From JANMES01 sp038329865 (GTDB lineage: Bacteria; Planctomycetota; Phycisphaerae; Tepidisphaerales; Tepidisphaeraceae), in the NCBI GenBank assembly GCA_038329865.1, contig JBBQNK010000005.1, forward strand, positions 74,422-138,421: a stretch of 64,000 nt of DNA. Reading direction: 5' to 3'. The notes under the pieces are model-generated. The model was not told where the DNA came from. It ran no database searches and saw only the letters and a program-made list of their open reading frames with translations. The position numbers were made by a program, and so were the translations under genes. Position 1 is the first letter of the stretch. Every line of letters begins with the position of its first letter. Of the stretch, positions 58,209-64,000 are shown one piece after another.

Positions 58209-60683
58209 CTATTGTTCATTCATACCGCTCATGTACGGGCCATCGTCAATGCCTTCCCCAGGCCCGGAATTCCCGCTTTTCGGGAGGTCGGGCGGTTCGG
58301 GCGGTCGCTCTCCCGTCTTCTCTATTCGGTGGGTTCGCGTCTTGTCCGTCGTCGCTGGCGGTTCATGGGCAATGCCCACCGCCAACAGTGCCGGACGCAA
58401 TCGCCGCAATTGGCCTACCAGCGCCCGCGCGTTGCCCGGCCATTTCTTCGGCACCGGGGAAGGCGTCAAGGCCGCCAGCAGTTCCCCGGCGGTCCCATGC
58501 CAGCCGTCCCGATCATCCATCAGCTTGACCACCGCCACCGCCACGGCGTCGCTTTCCACCACGTCGCCGGCAATTCGCTTGCGCTGCCCGTCAAACAGGG
58601 CCAGGGTTTTGCCGCCAGTCAATTCCGGGCACGCGGTATCCAACGCCGCCAGCACCTTGGCAAAGTCCGCCATGCGCGGCATGGTTGCCAGCTTCACGCC
58701 GGGCAGCGCCGCTAGGGTGCGGGCTATTGCCGACAGCAGCGCCCCCAGCAGTCGCGGGCGCAGCGCCCGATACCGCGAGTCCAGTTCATTTTCGGTGCGC
58801 CGGTGGTCATCGGGTATGCGTTCCAAATCCGCCAGTAACAGCCGGTCCCCTAGATCGCCGCGTAGTGCGCCATGGTCGATGCTCGTGAGCACGATGCATC
58901 GCTTGAACGCCAGCACTGCCAAGTCGCTATCGGTGTACAGTTTTCGCCGCACCAGCCCGTCACCCGTCACCGCCTTGCAAATGGCGTCCGATAGCCACCC
59001 CGAAACATGGGAAACATTGTCCAGACAAACGCACCAGCTTCCCGACGCCGCAATTGCCCACTGTTCGGGGTCGCGCGGTTCGCTGCGCAGCGGAGCGCCG
59101 GAAGGATCGACCAGCCCCAGAATCAGCCGCGCCGCCGATGATTTGCCCGTGCCTTGTTCGCCCCCCAGCAGCAGCACCGGATGGGGAATTCCCGGCAGCA
59201 GTGCCGCCACCATCCACCCCACCACCAGCGGCCATGTTTCATCGTCAACGTTCAACAGCTTGCGCAATTCCAACAGGTCCATTGGTTCGGCCGGTTCGGG
59301 TTCGGGAAGCGCTGCGGTCAACGCCGTCCGACGAAACAGAACGGGTGATACCGCCTGCACCGCCCATTCGCCCGGCTTGACCACCACCGCCCGGCCAGTG
59401 TTATCCCCCAAGTCCAGCACGATATCGTCCTCGAGCGCCGCCACCCGCAGCGCCACCGGCTCGGGCGCTTGGTCCTGGGCCATACCTTCCAACGCCACCA
59501 GCGCATCGGCCAATGCGCTGGCGCTGGGCGTCTTGCCGGTGCGTTGCCGATAAGACTTTGCCAGCGCCACCCGCAGTCCCGATCCGCCGCCCCGGAATAG
59601 AATCGCCACCGTCGGCCCGTCCACCTTTACGGCGAAGGCATCACCGTCCGCGCTCATGCCCATCCGGTAGCATTCCTTGGCCAAATCCACCAGCGCATCG
59701 GCTTGGGTCCGGCGCTGGGGCTTGGCCACCTTGGCCGCCCCCTCGAGCGCCGCCAGCAGTTCCGCCCCGGCCTTTTGCATGGCGTCGGCACCGTCGGGAT
59801 TAAGCCCGGCGGCCATCTTGGCCCGCAGATATTCCCGTACGTCCTTTGTGTTGAGCGGGGGCAACGTCCATTTCACCGCCTCGCCCCAGTGTGCGGCCAT
59901 TTGCTGGGCCACAGCCTTCGCGCCGTCGCGTCCGGGCCATGCGCCGCCGGGTTTGTTATCACGTTCACCCACCACCAGCACTACCCGCCCGTCCAGCAGT
60001 ACCGCCGCATCCTCCGCGCCGGCCCGATTGCTGGGCCTGCCTACCGCCGCCAGCCCCATCGCGCAGCACGTCGCCACGTCGGAAGCGCCCTCGACAATCA
60101 ACACCGGGTCCGGCAGTTGATGCAGGTTGCTCGGCACGATCAGCCCGCGCTTGGCCCCGGACGGTGCGCCTTTTCGCCCGTCCACGGCCCGCAGCGTCAA
60201 GCCGACAATGCGCCCGTCGCCGGAATGCTCCGCTATGGCCCAAGCGCCATCGGGGCGATTCTCGCCCCAGCCAGCGCCACTGGCCCGCAGCTTCGCCAGG
60301 TCTTCGACCTCCGCCCAACCGGGCGACAGCCTCGCCCACGCGGACACGGGAACGCCGGTTGCTTCAGCCAGTTTCGCCAGGCGCGGGTCTGTAATCTTGG
60401 CGTGCAAGCGCTCGGCTTCACCGCTCCAGTCCCGATCCGGCCCCACGGCGGCTTGCATGGGGCGATTGCCGGCTTGCCCATTGCCTTTGGGGCCGGGTCT
60501 GGGCGAATCAATCAGCCGGTGTAGGAATCCACTACCCCCCTTGGCTTTCTGAAAGCTCCCTTGCTCGATGCGCCCGCACAGCACGACCGCACCGTCAGCA
60601 CTTACCTTGCACCAGTCAGTATGCTGGCAAACCGGGCAGGGTTGATCCTTCCGCACGCGCAGCCATTTCGTGTTGGCGTTCAC
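58209..60683 (-). CDS. Primase-helicase: zinc finger, TOPRIM and C-terminal AAA-type ATPase
   Basis: 824 residues from GTG 60683, which overlaps the previous stop (GTGA) and has GGGGG six bases upstream. Domains: an N-terminal zinc finger (PCPVCQHTDWCKV...VVLCGR), a TOPRIM-like region at about 215-290 (LPDPVLIVEGASDVATCCAM, GRVVLVVGERDNKPGG) and a C-terminal ATPase with Walker A LLGGEQGTGKSSAARLIL (about 535-552), Walker B-like CVCLDNVSH and the arginine region DLGDRLLLADLERIPD. Such proteins start replication of phages and integrative elements. Pro-rich tail. It may support autonomous replication or copy-number increase after excision. Confidence 0.75.
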   Translation of the reverse strand: MNANTKWLRVRKDQPCPVCQHTDWCKVSADGAVVLCGRIEQGSFQKAKGGSGFLHRLIDSPRPGPKGNGQAGNRPMQAAVGPDRDWSGEAERLHAKITDPRLAKLAEATGVPVSAWARLSPGWAEVEDLAKLRASGAGWGENRPDGAWAIAEHSGDGRIVGLTLRAVDGRKGAPSGAKRGLIVPSNLHQLPDPVLIVEGASDVATCCAMGLAAVGRPSNRAGAEDAAVLLDGRVVLVVGERDNKPGGAWPGRDGAKAVAQQMAAHWGEAVKWTLPPLNTKDVREYLRAKMAAGLNPDGADAMQKAGAELLAALEGAAKVAKPQRRTQADALVDLAKECYRMGMSADGDAFAVKVDGPTVAILFRGGGSGLRVALAKSYRQRTGKTPSASALADALVALEGMAQDQAPEPVALRVAALEDDIVLDLGDNTGRAVVVKPGEWAVQAVSPVLFRRTALTAALPEPEPAEPMDLLELRKLLNVDDETWPLVVGWMVAALLPGIPHPVLLLGGEQGTGKSSAARLILGLVDPSGAPLRSEPRDPEQWAIAASGSWCVCLDNVSHVSGWLSDAICKAVTGDGLVRRKLYTDSDLAVLAFKRCIVLTSIDHGALRGDLGDRLLLADLERIPDDHRRTENELDSRYRALRPRLLGALLSAIARTLAALPGVKLATMPRMADFAKVLAALDTACPELTGGKTLALFDGQRKRIAGDVVESDAVAVAVVKLMDDRDGWHGTAGELLAALTPSPVPKKWPGNARALVGQLRRLRPALLAVGIAHEPPATTDKTRTHRIEKTGERPPEPPDLPKSGNSGPGEGIDDGPYMSGMNEQ

Positions 60684-60928
60684 TTTGTACCCCCGTTCAT
60701 CGCCTGCCAGCGAGCACGGGCCGGGCAGCCCGCGCGAAACCATGCCAAGACTTCATCGCGGTCATATCGCTTTGCCCGACCAAGCCTTCGCGGTTCGGGA
60801 CCGAAACGACCTGTCCGCAGCAGGCCGAAGAAATGGCTTTGGCTGATACCCAGCAACGCCGCCACGCCCGCCGCGCCCAAACCTATAGGTTCGATGTCTC
60901 CCTTGATGGACTGAACCCTAGCGATCAT
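60680..60928 (-). CDS. Excisionase-like (HTH_17) DNA-binding protein, paralog
   Basis: 82 residues. IGLGAAGVAALLGISQSHFF, then GLLRTGRFGPEPRRLGRAKR and YDRDEVLAWFRAGCPARA align with 57257-57550 over the whole winged helix. It overlaps the primase start by four bases (GTGA) and overlaps the upstream gene by about 11 bases, so the three are tightly coupled. Two such paralogs in one element may control opposite ends of the lifestyle switch. Confidence 0.72.
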   Translation of the reverse strand: MIARVQSIKGDIEPIGLGAAGVAALLGISQSHFFGLLRTGRFGPEPRRLGRAKRYDRDEVLAWFRAGCPARARWQAMNGGTK

Positions 60929-61154
60929 GGCCCACCTCCTTGCGGGCCTGCCGCCTCGCGTCGATGGCGCTCAATTCATGGCGAACCATCGCAACGGCCG
61001 CGCGGTCATACAGGCGCAACGTGCCGGCGCGGGCAGCGGGCTGGATGTGAGGGCGCGTCGCCAGAACGTGCAAAACGCGATGCAGCGGGGCTTTTACTTC
61101 CGCAGCAATCACGCCAGGCGTAATCAATCTTGGTGTGGGCTTTGATGCTGTCAT
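60918..61154 (-). CDS. Small MerR-like DNA-binding protein
   Basis: 78 residues. RLITPGVIAAEVKAPLHRVL, then HVLATRPHIQPAARAGTLRL and YDRAAVAMVRHELSAIDARR follow the pattern of a MerR-type HTH with wing (the RLYD element). Function as regulator or replication helper inferred from its position as first gene of the primase operon. Overlaps the next gene. Confidence 0.6.
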   Translation of the reverse strand: MTASKPTPRLITPGVIAAEVKAPLHRVLHVLATRPHIQPAARAGTLRLYDRAAVAMVRHELSAIDARRQARKEVGHDR

Positions 61155-61257
61155 GTGAACACCTCAACCATGTTGGGGCGCTCACGTGAACAGTCTCAAA
61201 TGACGTGAATATCGGCGGAAATCTTCGGATTCAGCGCGCATGCGCGCCCGTGCGCGC

Positions 61258-63168
61258 TCACGGCTTGCGGTAGACTTTGGCCCTACGCGGCGCGCCAAGG
61301 CGATCATCGGTGGCATCATCCTGCAATGGGCTTGGCTCGCCGTCGGCCTCTTGTTCACCGATTAGCTTGGCCAGCGATTCATCCTCGATGCCAACCGTCT
61401 GCTCCATCTTCCGCGTCAAGGCGATAGGGCGGGCTTCTTTCGGCTGGCGTCCCTTCTCCCGCTGTTCCTTGACCGCCTGCCAAGCGGATAGCTTGCTTAT
61501 CAGGCCAGTTGAACATCCGATGCCCGTCGCCAATTCACGAGCGGTAGCATTCGGATTTTGACGAAGAAAATCTCGCGCTTTGATGTTGGCTTCATCCTTC
61601 GTCAATACCGAGCGAGTTTTTTCGCCACCGGTGATTTGCGCGGACGATAAAGAAGATGTCGAAACGCTTTTAAGGCGTTGTGCCGCCGATTCGATCTTCT
61701 GCAAGTCGGCGTCATCTACTTCGGATTGTGGCCAGCATACAAAGCCATTAAGCGGTATTGGTTCCCATCGCCTCAAAGGATTGGGACCGTCGCACAAATC
61801 TTTCCATCCGCACACGGTCATCGCGTTGTCGAAGTGATGCCGAATGTCGCGAAGGTCTGACCACACGGTCGTAGGCCAATTGCGGGGCATGATGGCGATT
61901 CTCTGCGGATCATCGAATTTCAGCTTGTCGGGGTTGATCGCCCGTTCCAACCGTAGAGCGCCGTCGGTCAACTCGACCTTTCCCGGTCCTGAACATTCGC
62001 CCGGTTTGGTCAAGTGCCGCCGGATGCCTTGCACGAGCGCCAACGCCGCGTCGGCCACCTCCGCCAATTGGTCCGCAACGATTTCTTCCAAGTAGAATGT
62101 CAGGCGCATTGGCATTTCCGCGTGGGGTCCAGCCTGGCTTGTTTCGACGCGGCTGGAATCGGTCTGCCGTGCCGCTGGGTTCAATATCGCCCTCAAGCGA
62201 GCCTTTCCACGGCCGATGTCTCCGACATGCCAAACCAAGATGCGATCCAGCAATTCGTTGATCGCAATTTCACAAGCATCGAGCACCTCCCTTGCGGTTT
62301 GCTCCAGCCCGGCGTTTGGATCAGTGCTGCCGAAATATCCGTCGTGTAGTCGCTGGTCGATGTTGTCGGTTTCCACCCCGGATTTCCAACGCCCCCAAAG
62401 CTGCCGAACATTCTCAAGCTGCGAGCGCCCATAGCTCACTGCTCGCCCATCGCCGGGAGCGCGAAGTGTGATACAAAGTGCATTTGAGCATCCCACATCA
62501 ACCTGTTCGCTTTCGGTAGCTCCATTTCTCAAGCCCGCGAAAATGCCATTGTTGTCCAGCAGGATTACCGTGATGTCCGGCAAAAGCCATTTCAATTGTT
62601 CTGCCTCAAGGGAGAGATTCTTGATTTGAAAAATCACTTCAAATCCCACCCACCCGTAGTCCAGCATTGTTGCCGCGTCATTGAGAAATGATCGTCCCAA
62701 CCGGTCAATCAACCTTTCGGCAGGTTTTCGCATTTCCAGCGTCGCGCCATCCGCCATTTCCAATTGCAGATGGGCGGATTTGATCCGCGCAACCAACTTC
62801 GCCCGCGCCTGACGAATCGCCGGATGCTCCAATATGCTCCGATAGGTCGAATAAGTTCCCGGCGGAATTGCGGAAGCCGGAAGCGACATGATTTTCAATT
62901 TGCCGATGGCCAACTCGGCCTTGGCCAAGGCTCGCGTATCTGTCGTAGTAGGCTCGATCGCCAGAGCATCAATTCCAGCGGCATCAATCCCTCTTTCCTG
63001 GGCGGCAACAGAAAGAACGGTTGACCAACGCTTGAATAGATCAAGTTGATCCGCGCTCCTATTGACGCCCACCACACCCGATGAAACCTCGTGCGTTACC
63101 GTGGGCCTCAACGATTCCCATTCTTTCACTATTTCGAGGATTTCACTATTTGAAATGCGCTGGCTCAT
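61258..63168 (-). CDS. Large element protein, portal-like middle (tentative) with C-terminal HTH
   Basis: 636 residues. The middle (FLNDAATMLDYGWVGFEVIF, VSYGRSQLENVRQLWGRWKS) recalls phage portal proteins, which have a wing with a YG.S.VE..W-like segment and a PYGRS.LE.....W pattern; this is a weak, tentative resemblance. The last 120 residues carry a HTH-like part (NATARELATGIGCSTGLISK, LSAWQAVKEQREKGRQPKEA). Residues 1-130 are helical. No terminase or capsid genes are visible, so if it is a portal the rest must lie outside the window. Alternatively it is an uncharacterised protein of planctomycete elements. Confidence 0.35.
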   Translation of the reverse strand: MSQRISNSEILEIVKEWESLRPTVTHEVSSGVVGVNRSADQLDLFKRWSTVLSVAAQERGIDAAGIDALAIEPTTTDTRALAKAELAIGKLKIMSLPASAIPPGTYSTYRSILEHPAIRQARAKLVARIKSAHLQLEMADGATLEMRKPAERLIDRLGRSFLNDAATMLDYGWVGFEVIFQIKNLSLEAEQLKWLLPDITVILLDNNGIFAGLRNGATESEQVDVGCSNALCITLRAPGDGRAVSYGRSQLENVRQLWGRWKSGVETDNIDQRLHDGYFGSTDPNAGLEQTAREVLDACEIAINELLDRILVWHVGDIGRGKARLRAILNPAARQTDSSRVETSQAGPHAEMPMRLTFYLEEIVADQLAEVADAALALVQGIRRHLTKPGECSGPGKVELTDGALRLERAINPDKLKFDDPQRIAIMPRNWPTTVWSDLRDIRHHFDNAMTVCGWKDLCDGPNPLRRWEPIPLNGFVCWPQSEVDDADLQKIESAAQRLKSVSTSSLSSAQITGGEKTRSVLTKDEANIKARDFLRQNPNATARELATGIGCSTGLISKLSAWQAVKEQREKGRQPKEARPIALTRKMEQTVGIEDESLAKLIGEQEADGEPSPLQDDATDDRLGAPRRAKVYRKP

Positions 63169-63284
63169 TCGTCACCTATCCTTGGCCGGGCGGGTCCGGG
63201 TGGTGTGGCCGACAGGTGACGCCAGCACCAGCACCGCCAGAACCTTCGGCGGGTAATTACTCCGCCGCTCCCGATCCAATCATT

Positions 63285-63821
63285 TTACCATTTGGCCTGC
63301 TTCAACAGCTTTTCAACTTCACGCGCTGACAACCCCATTGGCGCGCCGACGGCGGCCAAGCAGGCGTCATATTTGTGCGATTCCTGGCAACTGGTATACG
63401 TCAGATTGTGACAGTGGCGACACCCGAAATACCTGCCGTGCAGATAGAGTTTCCGCACCCGCCGGCTACACGGGCGGTCATTCACTACCAATGGGCAGAT
63501 AAACCACCACCGCAACTTTCCCCACGGCGTTTTCGTTGTCGTCAGTTTGACCTTGTAATCGACGGGAATCTTTTCGCTTTGGCGGGTGACGGTGTAATGC
63601 AGGCGGACAGAGCCGAACGTGTCGTCGCAATCGGATTCATAGCCGATGCTGGCACGTTCTTCCTTCGTGTCGGGATCGGACCAAATCCATCGCCCGCCGT
63701 AGGAAGACATTGAAGCTCGAAGAATTCCTTCCCGCTGCCAGCGCGTAGCGTCTATGTTGCGACAGTCCTCAACGGTCGTCTTTGCCGAATAGAATTTGCG
63801 TCCGCTGCCGTAACCGCCCAT
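63285..63821 (-). CDS. Conserved zinc-ribbon protein of mobile elements (MGGYGSGR family)
   Basis: 178 residues. Starts MGGYGSGRKFYSAKTTVEDC, a recurring N-terminus of small proteins in mobile elements, then a beta-rich middle (WIWSDPDTKEERASIGYESD) and a zinc ribbon: WFICPLVVNDRPCSRRV ... YFGCRHCHNLTYTSCQES. It ends with a short helix (REVEKLLKQAKW). Function unknown; possibly nucleic-acid binding. It is the furthest complete gene of the element in this window. Confidence 0.65.
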   Translation of the reverse strand: MGGYGSGRKFYSAKTTVEDCRNIDATRWQREGILRASMSSYGGRWIWSDPDTKEERASIGYESDCDDTFGSVRLHYTVTRQSEKIPVDYKVKLTTTKTPWGKLRWWFICPLVVNDRPCSRRVRKLYLHGRYFGCRHCHNLTYTSCQESHKYDACLAAVGAPMGLSAREVEKLLKQAKW

Positions 63822-63878
63822 GCCGCGATTATACGCGCGGGTTTTTCCTAAATCATCGGGACGATGTTAGCTTTTGTT

Positions 63879-64000
63879 AGCGTTTTTGCGGCCACGCTGC
63901 GTAGGCGAGAATCAACCGCTGGCTGGCGTCATACTCGCGGGTTGCTCTTGCGTCAGTTGGTTCTGCCTTGTCTTTCACTCCTTGTATTCTTTCTTTCGCC
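63879..64000 (-). CDS. C-terminal fragment of a gene cut by the window edge
   Basis: The minus-strand frame is open from the window end to a TAA at 63881-63879 and reads KDKAEPTDARATREYDASQR then LILAYAAWPQKR. A GTG at 63978 could be an internal start with AAGGA directly before it, but the spacing is too short. It is probably the tail of another gene of the element; no family recognised. Confidence 0.3.

Larger units (their letters stand above)
55381..64000. mobile_element. Integrative element in tRNA-Phe; left end in window, right end outside
   Basis: Begins at the tRNA-Phe gene with a tyrosine recombinase, followed by small HTH proteins, a primase-helicase, a large protein of uncertain role and a zinc-ribbon protein, all on the minus strand. 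The long low-complexity hairpins common in the rest of the window were not seen here, which fits a separate origin. No repeat of the tRNA 3' end was found between 55454 and 64000, so the right boundary lies outside. No conjugation genes are visible; it may be a satellite-like or phage-derived element. Confidence 0.75.

Noticed and set aside
57955..59553. Open frame of 532 codons on the plus strand
   Set aside because: Mostly antisense to the primase-helicase gene, Ser/Arg/Pro-rich, no motif; the first 250 nt lie in a gap but have no supporting feature.

Overview
The window looks like a piece of a GC-rich chromosome from a planctomycete of the class Phycisphaerae (Tepidisphaeraceae-like). The evidence is two DUF1559-like type II pseudopilins with a GFTLVELLVV start and a DGQNVLYADGHAEF box, the planctomycete CxxCGYDLR...CPEC zinc ribbon at 36.4-37.0 kb, and several planctomycete-flavoured membrane proteins. 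This placement is inferred from protein families only; no rRNA is present.

Layout. 0-5 kb: end of atpC, an outer-membrane barrel protein, an M24-fold protein that has lost most metal ligands, a Crp/Fnr-type regulator broken by an in-frame TAG, and a divergent histidine kinase. 5-10.9 kb: a complete branched-chain amino acid ABC operon (livKHMGF) in which a four-helix-bundle (S23/IVP type) ORF, flanked by inverted repeats, is wedged between livG and livF. 11-15.3 kb: ABC ATPase, organophosphate-type MFS permease and solute-binding protein without an ABC permease. 15.4-24.9 kb: a zinc peptidase, M20 amidohydrolase, a divergent XRE-cupin/cupin pair with a palindromic operator, a decayed Gfo/Idh/MocA gene, and a five-gene operon of membrane proteins around a siroheme-decarboxylase-like protein. 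25-42 kb: mostly housekeeping (pcrA, rhomboid, ACT protein, pseudopilins, coaD, pgeF, STAS, purM, lysA, two TIM-barrel isomerases) plus two proteins with degenerate active sites.

42.3-52.9 kb: seven genes on the minus strand form a likely export machine: DevC/DevA-type ABC permease and ATPase, two periplasmic HlyD adaptors, a GAF-HlyD fusion, a PqqD-like/M50 protease/HlyD fusion, and a short SecA-like ATPase. This is the best candidate for an undescribed system. It is followed by an M20 peptidase and an HtrA-like protease.

55.4 kb to the end: an integrative element inserted in tRNA-Phe(GAA). The integrase reads into the tRNA, followed by small HTH proteins, a primase-helicase, a large protein of uncertain (perhaps portal-like) function and a zinc-ribbon protein. 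The right end is outside the window.

A further theme is that about two dozen chromosomal intergenic gaps carry long, near-perfect hairpins built from low-complexity words (for example ACACAGAGGCACAGAG, GGTGATTGATGAGTGG, GGACTTAGGACTTAG). They differ from one another, sit at gene ends in every orientation, and none was noticed inside the integrative element. One such arm pair holds the four-helix-bundle ORF, which suggests a link between the two.
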